A stretch of DNA of 64,000 nucleotides from Hippophae tibetana (lineage: Eukaryota; Streptophyta; Magnoliopsida; Rosales; Elaeagnaceae): the NCBI GenBank assembly GCA_037013495.1, contig JAZDXN010000029.1, forward strand, positions 5,654,501 through 5,718,500, read 5' to 3'. Position 1 is the stretch's first letter. Each line of letters starts with the position of its first letter. The notes beneath the pieces are model-generated. The model ran no database searches. It was given only the letters and a program-made list of their open reading frames with translations, and was not told the DNA's origin. The position numbers were made by a program, and so were the translations under genes. Shown piece after piece: positions 24,100-36,074 of this stretch.

Positions 24100-24760
24100 A
24101 TTTATGCAAGTTTCTTGATGTATGCTCTAGTATATGTTAAACATCCTAGGAATCTTTGTAATTGATTTATCTTTCAATTCACTAGGAAATCCTTGAATAT
24201 TTTTAAAATAGGCGGTTTTAGATTATATTTTTCATATTCCATTTTCAACCCTAAATACTTAATTTTCTGTCGAGCAATTACTGCTTTCTTTTTAGATATT
24301 ACAATGCATTCTTTCCTGCATTCTTGTAGAATATTAATAATATTCAAATAATATTTATTTAGTCAATTATTGAAAACCAAAATATGATTTATTTACACAT
24401 AGCAAATATTTTATAATTTTTTAAAGATGTTATTCATATATCTTTGAAAGATACTTCAAGGTTACTTTAATTCAAATGGTATAACAGTTCATTGAAATTG
24501 TCCTTAGAAGCAACTAAATGCTGTTAATTTTTGAGATTCTTCATCTAGTCTTATTATCTAAAATTCACTTTTGCAATCAAAACTTGAGAATTATTTATTT
24601 CCTTTTATTAATGATAATAGTTTTTCTTTCTTTGGAATAAAGTATCAATTATCAATGGTTTTTTATTCAATTCTTTAAAATTTATTACCATTATCTTTTT
24701 TTCACTTTTTTTTGTAGCTTTTTTTCGACTAAGAATGTTAGATTAGAATGAGATGAATTA
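24100..24760 (-). pseudogene. Caulimovirid reverse transcriptase remnant
   Basis: The catalytic loop is recognisable but broken near 24,370-24,411. An in-frame stop precedes INHILVF, so the paired aspartates of the active site are both lost. Further on (24,300-24,190) KIKYLGLKMEYEKYNLKP matches the thumb and connection part that precedes RNase H. Stops and frameshifts are frequent. Confidence 0.7.
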
Positions 24761-25020
24761 TTTAATACTATGACTTTTAGTTCTAAAAGTTTTTGAATTT
24801 GTATTTATTAAGAAAAAAATTTGTTTAACTTCTATATCTAATAAAATACTTTCTAAGTAAGGTATTTGTTGATTTGTGTCTATTTCATCACGTTTTTTTC
24901 TTTTTATGTTGTTACATAAAAGTTAGATTTGTACAGTAAAAAACTTTTCTTATTTTTGATACATAATGATTTTACCATCTAATGTTGATAGATTTATTTT
25001 GTCTAAATATTGTGTAAAGG

Positions 25021-25206
25021 TTAATGAAAGTTTAGAAAATTAAATTTTATCAATAAATCAACTCCAACTTTTTGTTGATATATGGTAGGAATATGAAAAT
25101 TTTCTTTTCCTATAATTATATTTGCATCTTTTAAAACCTTATCAAGATTTATTATAGTATTATTAAAAATTCGTACAATTAAATATTTTGTTGTCTGATT
25201 TTTCAA
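25021..25206 (-). pseudogene. Caulimovirid aspartic protease remnant
   Basis: A 61-residue open frame contains FHIPTIYQQKVGVDLLI, characteristic of the C-terminal half of the caulimovirid protease. The upstream half with the catalytic Asp-Ser/Thr-Gly is not readable in this frame, so the domain is incomplete. Confidence 0.65.
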
Positions 25207-25444
25207 TGTTCTTTTGGGAATATATATTTACTTGATGTACACATACTCCTGTAAATGATAGTTGACATAACCTTTAAATTTTAGTCCTATCTTAATATAT
25301 GTATTATTTGGATTTGTAATATTATACAAATTATTATCTTCTGATGAAAAGTAATCATATTCTAAGTTGATTATTTCACCCTCAGTTTCCTCTAATAGAT
25401 AGATGTTATAAGTGTCATCTATATTTATTCTTTAATTGATTTTA

Positions 25445-27555
25445 GTTTCATCTTAAAAGCTTCTTCTAAGATTTTTACTTTCTTTGAAAATTCCTTTTTA
25501 AATTCTTTATTATGTTGAAGCTTGTTAGGGAATGCATAATGTCCTTCTTCATTGCAAAATCCAACATCTGTACATTTTTCTTCTAAAATATCTTTTTCTA
25601 TAGGATCCCCTATTAAATCTTCTTTTATATTTTTTGGAATCTTATTTTTTGAATTTATATCTTTTAAATGTCTTGTATTTTTTATGTTTTTTATATTTTT
25701 ATTTGTAGAGTTTTATGTTATATTCATATTTTCCTTGCATTTTAAAATCTCTTGTATCACAACAACTTTTATCATTTTCTCTTACTTGTTTATATTCATT
25801 TCTTTTTTAAAATTTAATAATTATCCAGTTTTTAAGGCTTCTTATTATTCCTCTTAAGGTATTTGGTATGGTTTCTCTATTTTTTCTTATTCCAACCTTC
25901 AATTAAGGTTTTGTGTAATGTTTAAGGTAGTTTAAAAACAAATTCTTATAAGTTGTTTGAATAGAAGTTGGTAATTTATGATAATATATTTCATATTCAT
26001 AAATAAAAAGAATCCATGTAAGATATGTTACAAATTTTCATATTTGTTTAATGCTAGTTGCCTTCATTGATTTCATTTTCACTAGATTCAATGATAGTTC
26101 TTTCTTTATATTCTTCAATAAATTCTTTTATATTTTATTTACTATAATATCTAGATATTCTCTTCCTATGGGAGTATTCATTTTCATTAAAGTTGTTGGT
26201 CTTTGAAATTTGAAATTCAAACTTTAACATTTCTTATCATTTTATGAGCGACTAATACCTTACTGATTGAAAGGTTTGTTTGTATAGTTTGAGAGATTTG
26301 TATGAGTATACTCATACCACTAACCCATTCATATAATACTTTTTTTTATATCCTTTATACAATCTAGATCTAAAAGATCACATCTATAATTTGCATGGAG
26401 CTTGAATTCTATTGAGATACTATCTCTAGTTCTCCAATGTAATCCTTCTTCCATTTTGGGTGGTTGTCTTCTTCTATTAGAAGTATCAAGTTCTCCTAAT
26501 CTTTGTCTATTTCTTTCTTCCCTATGTGTGTAAGATGTTTTTTCTTGGTAAGAAACTGGTAATGAAATTGATTTTATTATGACCTTTTAGGGTTATGATT
26601 TCTGGTTCAGAATCAATCTCGTTAATTATTATCATATCATCTTCCTCTTTTTTGTACAAAGCTTAAACTAATTAATTTTTCTATATCCCTACTTTCAAGG
26701 TTTATAAATTGTTCTTCTAAATCTTTTCTTTATTCTATTAAATTGTGATTATAACGTTTTATTTATCTTTAGATTTTTTTTCTTTTTTCATTCCTAAATA
26801 TCAATACATTTGATCTTCTAGATGATTCTTTTTTTTAATCCTTCGAATGAATCAATATTATGACTTGTAATTTGATTGTATTTGGGTATGTTATTTATAT
26901 TTATTCTTAATTCTATAATTTTTTCATGTATATTTTGTTGTAATTTTTTATTAATTTCTCTTATCTAATTTATAAGTTCATTTTGGCTTTTATCTATATC
27001 TTATAAGGACTTAATGTTTGACTCTTATGTTATATCAATTTCTTATGTAACATAATCACAGCCTTTATTATTGTTATTTGATTTTTGGATATGCTTGCTA
27101 AGCTTTCATTCAATTCTAATTATATATTTGGAAATTTATCTTTAAACATCTTACAACTTTCTTCCTAGTATTACATCATATACTAATGCTTTCATTACTT
27201 GAACTTCTTTTAATTATGTAACTTCTTTTTCTTTATTAAAAGTTTCTCCTATAAAAGTAAATTTTTGTATATTATTATTTTTAATTACATTACTTTTTCT
27301 TCCTGTTATTAGGATTTTTTCTTTAATATCTAAAGACTCTTCCTTTGGTATTTCAAAGACTGTTAGAATTTTTGGTTTTATTATTTTTTCAAGTTTTTAA
27401 AAGATTTTATTTATTTTTATAAATTCATTTTGTCCATATATTGAACTATTATGACTATTTGTTAATGAATACACTACTATGTAGTATATTCAAAATGAAT
27501 GATTTTCTTATTTCGTTAAATCTCATCTTTCAAATTCATAAGCTAAACTTAACAC
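25445..27555 (-). pseudogene. Caulimovirid coat-protein region with degraded zinc knuckle
   Basis: Near 25,530-25,574 the minus strand reads CTDVGFCNEEGHYA followed by FPNK. This is a CCHC knuckle layout in which the spacing of the first cysteine is changed and the last cysteine is missing. The rest of the region upstream is strongly AT-rich, broken in every frame and assigned to the coat segment only by its position between movement protein and protease. Confidence 0.5.
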
Positions 27556-27561
27556 TTGATT

Positions 27562-28090
27562 TTAGTTCTTATCATGAATATTAATAGCAAACCTAAAGTA
27601 TGCTGTGAATTTTAACTTTTGATATCCTAAGTTACCATGAATCATTTCTAGTAAAACATTTTTTCTATTTATTATTTTATTATCTAGCAATGCTAGTTTT
27701 ATTGGTGTATAAATTCTTTCTCTAAAATGAGTTTTTATTAACATTTGGATACCTCCTAAATGAATGCATCCAATTAATGGCGTATTTATTATAGTTTTTT
27801 TTTTGTCAATTAATGGTACATTATACATTTCTTTTGTATTTGTGATATTGATACTCATTTCTTTATTGCTTATTTCATAATAAATTATATCTTGTTCTAG
27901 AAACATTTTTTTAATTTTAAAAATGATGGATTTTTAAATCTATCTCCTTCTTTAAGATTTAACCTTACTTTTTGAATTTATTCAAATTTCTTTTTACTAA
28001 TTATCATTTCTTGTGAAAAATATCTTGATATGTCTTCTATTTCTACTTTAAAGATTCCTTGATTTCTTATTATTTCTATCATTCTTATGT
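27562..28090 (-). pseudogene. Caulimovirid movement protein remnant
   Basis: The open frame 27,906-27,562 (114 residues) carries PLIGCIHLGGIQMLIKTHFR and TPIKLALLDNKIINRK, typical of the 30K-type movement protein of Caulimoviridae that modifies plasmodesmata. The preceding minus-strand sequence (to about 28,090, with IFKVEIEDISRYFS) is its N-terminal part, separated by a stop and a probable frameshift. It lacks a start and is not functional. Confidence 0.7.
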
Positions 28091-28130
28091 ATATAATTAC
28101 TATTCATTTTAATTAACTTTAACTTCCATT

Positions 28131-28759
28131 AGGTTTGGAGAATGTTTGTGGTATTATGGAAACATTGGGGATATTTGTGATGTTACTTCAAAACTTGAGG
28201 TTATATTGATTTTCACTAAAGAAAATGGTGAAAAAAACACCAAATTTGAGACAAATTTTAACAAGAATCACCTGAAAATCAGTCAAGAATCAAGGAAGGT
28301 ATTTTTCTTTTATGCCAAGAAAGCTACCAAAGATCATAGGTATATTTATTGCATGAAGAATCAAGAAGACAAAGATGCATCATCATCATCATCAATGTCA
28401 TCTAAAGGACAGCGGTAGAAAATGACAAAGAAGAATAAAGAGGAAGAATTGTCAGTAAAAAATGACAAAGAAAAATAAAAATGTAGTTCCCACATCTTTA
28501 GTCGATAATATATGCCAAGAAAAAACAATGGCTGAAATGGATAAGCCAAAAAGTAGTCAAATAGATGAATTATTAAAATAAGGATAAAATAGAAATTCTC
28601 ATCTTATAAATAAGGATTCCTTATGTTATAAAAGAAAATCTTATTTTCATTTGAGAACATAGAAAAATGAAACACATAGCTAGAATTGTAATAATTATTA
28701 TATTATGAATAAAGTGGAGTGTAGTCACTTTTTTCTAATAAGTCTAAATTAGACAACAT
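28131..28759 (+). other. Unassigned segment with TATA-like and poly(A)-like signals
   Basis: Between the caulimovirid and gypsy remnants. It holds a 90-residue frame (28,146-28,418) with no recognised domain and a Ser-rich end (ATC repeat at 28,378-28,397). It also holds CTTATAAATAAGG (28,603-28,615) followed about 90 bp later by GAATAAAG. The spacing resembles a viral or retroelement promoter with its polyadenylation site on the plus strand, but I cannot assign it firmly. Confidence 0.3.
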
Positions 28760-29901
28760 CTATGTATGATTGTGTAGAAAAATGGAGAAATCCAAAGTGC
28801 TAGTTCAAGTGATGATGAGATGTCACAATTGGAGGATTGTTATGAAGTTAAAGTGGAAGAACCTGTGCAATGAGATTTAATTATCACAAGAAAAGCCCTG
28901 AATATATAGCCTAAGGATGAAGAAGATGAGGAAAAATGTGAGCATATTTTTCACACAAGATGTCACATGAAGGATAAGGTATGCACGTTGATTATTGATA
29001 GTGGGAGTTGCATTAATGTTGCTAGTACTTTGTTGGTAGAAAAGTTAAATTTGAAGTAGCAGAAGCTTCCCAAATCGTACAAGCTACAAGAATGAATGAT
29101 TGTGGAGAAGTGAAGGTCAAAAAACAAGTTTGGATTCCTTTTTTCAATTGGCAAGTATGAGGATGAGGTTCTTTATGATATGGCACCAATGTATGCTGAT
29201 CATATATTGCTTGGTCAACCGTGGCAGTTTGATAGGACTGTGTCACATGATGGGTACAAAAATCGTTATACTTTTGTAATGAACAACCAAAATGTTGTAT
29301 TAGCCCCTCCCAAACCTTTGCAAGCTTATGATAACTAGATTAGGATAGAAAAAGAGTGAAAGATGAGGGAGAAACAAAAGTGTGGGCAAGAGGAAAATAA
29401 AAAGAGGGTAAGTGAGGTCAAGGGAAAAAATGGAGAGAAAAATGAGTAAAAAAAAAGAGAAAAACGAGCAAACAAGAGAGCAGAATGAAAGAATGGGTGT
29501 AATTGCTTAAAAACATGAGATTAAGAGTGTAATGATGAATAGGTAACAAGTAATTGTACTTAGGTACAAAGATGTTTATCTTTCTATTAATGATCTTAAC
29601 TTATCTTTTCCTAGTGTTGTTGTGCCCTTGTTACAGGACTTTAAGGACATATTTCCTGAAGAGATTCCCCATGGATTACTTTTTTTGAGAGGAATTGAGC
29701 ATCAAATAGATTTCACACCTCGATATACAATGCCAAATTGACCTACTTCCAGAGCTAATCCCAAGGAAATGAAAGGGATACAAAGGTAAGTGGATGAGTT
29801 GCTATAAAAGGGATTTGTAAGGGAGAGTCTCAGCCCATATTCCGTTCCTGTCATCTTTGTTCCAAAAAAAGATGGAACATCGCCCATGTGTGTGAATTGT
29901 C

Positions 29902-30280
29902 AAGCAATTAACAAGATAACGATAAAGTATAGACATCTTATCCCCAGATTAGATTATATTCTCGATGAATTGCATGGTTCTCATTTGTTTTTTAAAATTG
30001 ATTTAAAGAATGGCTATTATCAGATTCGCATGAAAGAGGGAAATTAATGGAAAACTACATTTAAGACTAAATATGCATTGTGTGAGTGTTAAGCTATTAA
30101 CAAGATAACGATAAAGTATAGACATCCTATTTCCATATTAGATGATATGCTTGATGAATTACATGGTTGTCATTTGTTTTATAAAATTGATTTAAAAAAT
30201 GAATATTATCAGATTCACGTGAAATAGGAGAATAATGAAAAACTTCATTTAAGACTAAATATGGATTATATGAGTGATTA
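29902..30280 (+). repeat. Tandem duplication (189 bp) within the gypsy reverse transcriptase
   Basis: The unit beginning with AAGC(A/T)ATTAACAAGATAACG at 29,902 recurs at 30,091, an offset of 189 bp, which is 63 codons. Each copy encodes the [10 protein letters not shown] stretch and the IDLKN(G/E)YYQI motif with the first catalytic Asp. The copies differ by roughly 15 percent by eye. Confidence 0.8.
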
Positions 30281-31124
30281 TTAATGCCTTTCGGTTTAAC
30301 TAATGAACTTAGTACATTTATGAGGTTATTGAACCATGTCTTGCGTGCTTTCATGAGAAAATTTGTGGTAGTTTACTTTGATGATATTTTAGTTTATAGC
30401 AAAAATTTGGATGAACATGAGGAACACTTGCATGCTATTTTTAGTGTGTTGAAAGAAAACAAATTGTATGCTAATTTTAAGAAGTGCACGTTGTGCATGG
30501 AATCTATCGTATTTATTGGACTTGTTGTTAGTTCATAAAGTATTAGGGTTGATGAAGAAAAGGTAAGGGAAATAAGGGATTGGCCTACACCTAAGAATGC
30601 GAATGAGGTAAGAAGTTTTCATGGTTTAGTGAGTTTTTATCGAAGGTTTGTTAAAGATTTTAGTTCTATTGTTGCAAATTTGAATGAACTTGTTAAAAAG
30701 AATGTTGTTTTTAAGTAGGATGATGTGCATGATCGAGTTTTAAAAACTTTAAAAAAGAAGCTAACTAATGCATCTTTGTTGTGTTTGCCTAACTTTGATG
30801 AAGCTTTTGAGATAAAATGTTATGCATCCGGAATTGGCATATGAGCTATTTTGATGCAGGATTCCAAACCAATTGCTTATTTTAGTGAAAAGCTAAGTGT
30901 GATAGTGTTGAATTATCCTACCTATGACAGTGAGCTTTATGCATTAGTGAGAACTCTTTAAACATGGCAGCAATACTTATGGCCGACGGAATTCGTCATT
31001 CATTCCAATAATGAGAGTTTGAAGTTCTTAAAGACCCAAGGTAAGCTTAATGAAAGACATGCTAAGTGATTGGAGTTCATAGAAATGTTTCCTTATGTAA
31101 TCAAATACAAGGAAGGAAAACGTT

Positions 31125-32126
31125 GTGGATGATGCATTGTCTAAGAGGTACATATTACTTACTTCATTGGAAACTAAATTACATGATTTTGAATTGCTTA
31201 AGGATTTGTATGCTAATGATTCTAATTTTGACCAAGTATGGAATGCATGTGATAAGAGTGATTTTGGTGATTTTTATATGCATGAAGGATTTCTATTCAA
31301 GAAAGATAAATTATGTGTGCCTATTTGTTGTGTTCGGGAGTTGCTTGTTAGGGAAAGTTATAGAGGAGGTTTTATGGGTCACTTTAGTGTTCTAAAGGCT
31401 TTAGATATTTTATGTGAGCATTTTTATTGGCTTAATAACAAGCATGATGTGCAATCTATTTGTGAAAGTGCATTACTTGTAGGCAAGAAAAATCTAAAGT
31501 TAAACTGCATGACTTGTATACCCCTTTACTTGTTCCTAATCAACCTCGAATTGAAAGTGATAAGGATAGCATATTTTTTTGTTGTTAAGGTGGCTCATTT
31601 TATTGCATGTTCTAAAACCAATGATGCAACCTATATTGTTGATTTTTTCTTTAACGAAGTGGTTCATTTGCATGTGTTGTCTAAAACAATTGTTAGTGAT
31701 AGAGATCTTAAGTTCCTAAGTCATTTTTGGAGCATTTTATGGAATAAATTAGGAACTAAACTATTTTTTTGTACTATTCCACATCCTCAAACGGATGGTC
31801 AAACTAAAGTAGTTAATAGGACACTCAATACTTTGTTGCATGTTATCATTCAAAACAATTTAAGGCAATGGGATAAGTGTTTGTCACATATTGAGATTGC
31901 ATATAATAGGACTATTCATTCTACTTCTCAATTTTCTCCTTTTGAAATTGTTTATGGCTTTAATCCTTTAACACCTGTGGATATTTTACCTTTGCCAACA
32001 AATGAGGATGTTAATCTTGATGGTAAGAAAAAGGCTGATTTTGTAAAGGATTTGCATGTTAGAGTTCGAACCAACATTGAAAGGAAGAATGAGAAATATG
32101 TTAAGCAAGCAATAAAGGGCGTTTGA
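31125..32126 (+). pseudogene. Ty3/gypsy integrase open frame, 333 residues, catalytically impaired
   Basis: Longest open frame of the window. It begins in the spacer after RNase H (DDALSKRYILLTSLETKL), passes the zinc-binding region (around residues 75-115, incomplete) and enters the catalytic core. A frameshifted patch near 31,500-31,580 removes the segment with the first catalytic Asp. VSDRDLKF supplies the second Asp, but the Glu position is Lys in GQTKVVNRT. The tail (NPLTPVDILPLP) is typical of plant gypsy integrases. It is a remnant despite its length. Confidence 0.8.
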
Positions 32127-32490
32127 AAGTTGTTTTCCAACTTGGAGATTGGTTTTGAGTGCACCTGTATAAGGAGAGGTTTCCCACACAACAAAAATCA
32201 AAATTACACCCTCGAGGAGATAGACCTTTTCAAGTCTAGGAACATATCAATGATAATGCCTATAAGCTAGATTTTCCAAGTGACTATGGTAATGTTAGTT
32301 CAACTTTTAATGTTACTGATTTATTTTTGTTTTATGTGGGTGATTCGAGGATAAATCTTTTCGAAAAGGATGGGAATAATGAAGATCAAGGTGCTAACTG
32401 AGTGAATGTTATCAAATATTCTCAAGATCATTTGCATGGAATTAACAGTCTAATGACTAGGGAAAAACGGAGAGGATAAAAGAAGCTTTG

Positions 32491-33080
32491 CAAGGCTTGA
32501 TCATGAAAATGAAATATAAAGAGGTTGTACTAGAAAATTCTTAAACTAGATTCAAAGATTCCAAAGCTTCACCAAGGATGATCTATTATCTTTTTATGCA
32601 AGGGATAAATTTGGAAGATTAAGTTGTATGCAAGGATTAATTTAGAAAGTAATTTTCATTTTAGTTAATTGTTAACCTTTTATGTTTTATTTATCATAAG
32701 TCTTTTAGTCTTTTATATTTTAAAGATTGATTAGACCCAATCCACAACTAAATAGGCTCATTTTCTTTAGGTTTTTTTCTTTAGGGTTTGTTGTATATAA
32801 AAAAGAGCAACTACGTAATTTTGAAAAATACCTTTTATCATTTATCAAGTTTAATTCAAAAAGCTTTTCCTTTGGCTTCTTTGTTCTTGATTGAATGCTT
32901 AAATTCGACTCATTAAAGGAAGTGATCATTTTTAATGGTGTCTCAAGGTTAAGGTTTTAAGGATTTTTTTCCTTAGAATTCTAATTCGATCATCATAAAC
33001 ACATTCCCAGTAAATCAATTGTTCCTATTCCTTTCAATTCATGGGTTCATAAGGTTGTTCGCCTAGAAAGTCCACATCAA
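32491..33080 (+). repeat. 3' LTR remnant of the gypsy element
   Basis: Follows the polyprotein tail. It has the promoter-like TTGTATATAAAAAAGAG (32,789-32,805) and the run TTCAATTCATGGGTTCATAAGG near the end. Part of it (32,640-32,770, with ATTTATCATAAGTCTTTTAG and CACAACTAAATAGGC) recurs at 55,560-55,690, so both belong to one family. Borders are approximate. Confidence 0.5.
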
Positions 33081-34639
33081 AAACTGAGGCATAAGCGGTG
33101 TAATAAGAGTAGACAAACAAAAAGAAAGATTGTGATAGACCCATTCAATTCAGGTATAATAATTATAACTTTTAAATCAATTAAAGATCTTAAAATATTT
33201 AAATATTTACTTATATCAATTTTTAATACTCATAAGCAAGAGGAAGAATATAAAAAACATAATGTTATGATAAGAAAATTAAATTACTTTCAATAAATAA
33301 TAACATAAATTAACAACTAGCCTCAATTCAGAGTTAGGAAAAAAAAATATTTTTGGATAAAAAATTAACTACATCTATCTTACAAGGATATTATTGATAT
33401 TAAGTCAAAAATCGAGAACATTGTTACTCTTTTTATAAAAATCACAAGCATATGCAAAGATATGCTAAAAATCAAGGAAATCATTAAAAAAAATCCTAAA
33501 ATATGTGTAATATATACCATAATAAGGGTGAAATTAAAAATACTAAAACATTTCTTTGAAATATATTAAAGATATTTCTTTGGCTCAAAAACATTAAAAT
33601 ATATTTACAAACATTATAGACAAATAAAATTATGAAAATTTAAATATAAAAACATTCAACTAATTATCTTATTTAGTACATATAAATATAAATATATTTT
33701 ATATTTATTTTGACCAATAAATCAAAAAGTTATAAATTAGGTAGTTAAAATATTTAAAATAATTATTAAAATTAATAAATTTTAGGATTAATAAAATTAA
33801 ATAAATATATTTAATTGTAATTATTTTAAAAAATAAATAAAATCAATCATAAATGAATTTAGGGATATTTTATCAATATATTTATATTATTAAATAATTA
33901 TCTATTAATATTTTAACATTACCAGAGACACTATATATATATATCAATATCAAACCTTCTAAAATACGAATATCATCGAGACATTATCAATAATATCGAA
34001 GATATTTTCATATATACGTGCAACTACGTACCTTCTAAAAACACTACTTAAAAACTAATTTATCAAATATAATATCTTTTTTTTTATCAAAAAAAAAAAT
34101 CTATTTATTAAAACAAACCGGGTAAAAAAGGAAAGAAAAAGTTCTAACTAATCCTAAAATTATACTTAAAAATACATTTAAATAATTAAATTATTGTCTT
34201 AATCACTACAAAACGTATTATTTTTGTTAACAGGTCAAATTAATCCTACAAGAATAAATTTGTTAGATAATCTCATTAAATGCAATAATTACGCTATAAA
34301 TGGTTAAAATAAGAGATAATTAAATAACATTTATATCTTTTATCTCATAACGTTCAAAGCTAGAAAATGAAAACAAAAAAAATCCATCCCTTTCTTTCAA
34401 TAACTTTCTCGCAAACACATTTTTTCTCTCTCTCTCTCTCAAATTCAATCATATATAATACTTATATGAGTGTGTAATGTTATAATATGAGTATAAAACT
34501 ACCTAAGTAACATAACAACGAAATGCAAGAAAATTTTGGCAACTTAATTTTTGTTATGAAACATATAAATCCAATAAAATCTATAGTTATCCACAGAGAA
34601 AAGCAAAAAATTTGTATCGAGTAGAATTAAACAATGTCA
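33081..34639. other. AT-rich intergenic region, simple repeats only
   Basis: No gene recognised. A (TA) run lies at about 33,932-33,944 and a (TC) run at about 34,426-34,440. A poly-purine/pyrimidine stretch near 34,075-34,100 may be a weak hairpin. Confidence 0.4.
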
Positions 34640-34842
34640 AACATACACTAAGATCTCGCATGTACATGAGAAAGAGGTAGTCTATGAGACTTACCTAACT
34701 GGTAAGAACTACAAACCTTACCACTACTATCTGTCTTCAATGTTCTATTCAATTGTTTAGCCACATATTGTACCACTACAGAATGTGAGTGGCCTAATCT
34801 CTCATGAAGTAGAGACTTACTAATATAGGTGTTATGACAAGT

Positions 34843-36074
34843 AAAGGTGTCCAAACACCGGCACAGACCGGGTTAAATAGAAAAATCAACTAAATTGCAC
34901 CGGATTGCACAATTTAATAAATAAAACGGTCTGGTCTGGTTTGTATTAAGTAAAACCGATTTTTAAACGATCCGGTTCAGTTATACCAAATTTTAAACAG
35001 GTTGGACCAGACCGAACCGATTTTAATAAATAATTAAAAAAATTATAATTAAGCCTATATATTTAGACACCCCTATTTCAGACTTTTAGTTTCTAAATAT
35101 CCTCGCGTTGCAACCTCAAAACCCTAAGCTACAACCCGCCACCACCTCCAGCCTTTCACCACCAACCAGGTACCAACCGACCTTGCCTTGCATCTCCTCG
35201 CTTCGCCTTAATTTGCCTCGTGTCACCTCAGTTTGCCTCGCCTCGCGTCCAATAATCCATGGACAAAATAGGTATAAGACATATTCATGAGAACGATTTA
35301 TTTAGGCTAACGTAATTAGAAAAGATCAGTAAACTGATAGACTCCCTTTTATGTTCAATCTGAACGAGCTTACCAAAAAGGTTATTTCATGGAGTATTGG
35401 AGTGTGTCAGATCATGTGTATTTTGCATGGGTTTTTGTTTGGATGTTATGTATTCGTATTTTTTATATGTTAACTTTTGTTAATTTGTTTTTCTATTAAC
35501 TTAGCTCTGAGGTCATTTGTATTCTATATTCATGCTATTATTAAACTTGATTATGAAAATAAAAAGATGATTTGGCTTCATTTTATAATTTGATTTTTTT
35601 ATTAACTTAGTCCATTAAGTCATTTGATTTTTTATTAACTTAGCTCACAATCTGAATTACTACAACTTGCATTACATATAGGCAAATTATTTGGCATTCA
35701 TTCATTTATTGTTTCCACTAAATTACTACAACTTGCATTACATATAAATTATAATAATCAAAATTCTAGGGCTTGTCTATGTTTTACATATTGGATGTTT
35801 GTATATGTTTAAAAATTCTGTATATATGAGATATTTGGACTTCATTTCTTCATGTCTAATCTTTTTTTCTTTTGAATTTCGATAACATCTTATGTATTTA
35901 TGTATTATTAACTGTTCAAACCCGTTAACCAAATCAGACCAAATCGTTCGTTACAACATTTTGGCTAGCCAAACAGTCCTGCTCGATTCGATCCGGTTTG
36001 AACAATATGAACAGTTCAATTTGGTTAAATTTTTTGTATTTAAAACCAGATCGAATTGGACCGTGAACACCTCT
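34843..36074. mobile_element. Non-autonomous hAT-like DNA transposon inside the copia element
   Basis: The left end reads TAAAGGTGTCCAAACACCGG; the right end in reverse complement reads TAGAGGTGTTCACGGTCC, the usual terminal style of plant hAT elements. Subterminal GGTCTGGT, CCGGTT and GACCGAACCG strings are frequent. It splits the copia reading frame at GAG-pre-integrase. The 8-bp target duplication is blurred (ACAAGTAA against ACAGGTTA at best). A GC-richer block at 35,100-35,250 with CGCCTTAATTTGCCTCG wording is carried inside and encodes nothing recognised. Confidence 0.65.

Larger units (their letters stand above)
22490..28130 (-). mobile_element. Endogenous caulimovirid (plant pararetrovirus) insertion, decayed
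   Basis: On the minus strand the domains appear in the order known for Caulimoviridae: movement protein, coat region with zinc knuckle, aspartic protease, reverse transcriptase, RNase H, then a separate coiled-coil and transactivator-like ORF. Every part carries stops and frameshifts, so this is a fossil integrated in the host genome and not a functional virus. The single long polyprotein followed by one further ORF is compatible with florendovirus- or petuvirus-like genera; I cannot decide the genus by eye. No LTR or integrase is present, as expected for this family. Confidence 0.8.
28760..32490 (+). pseudogene. Ty3/gypsy polyprotein, decayed
   Basis: Order on the plus strand: protease (TLIIDSGSCINVAS near 28,985-29,025, then HILLGQPWQFDRTVSHDG near 29,200), reverse transcriptase (29,640-30,540), RNase H (30,780-31,120), integrase (31,125-32,126), C-terminal tail to about 32,400. 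The catalytic YFDDILVYSKN near 30,375-30,410 is intact, but RNase H reads KCYASG where the family has an Asp after Cys, and its HTD-type site reads HSNN. The integrase has HPQTDGQTKVVNRT with Lys in place of the catalytic Glu. Many stops occur elsewhere. No 5' LTR was found; the 5' end stops near the unassigned segment. Confidence 0.85.

Noticed and set aside
23846-24118. 90-residue plus-strand frame
   Set aside because: Shadow of the viral RT/RNase H segment that reads on the minus strand.
25552-25857. 101-residue open frame on the plus strand
   Set aside because: It is the complement of the viral coat-protein region and has a low-complexity Phe/Ile-rich translation.
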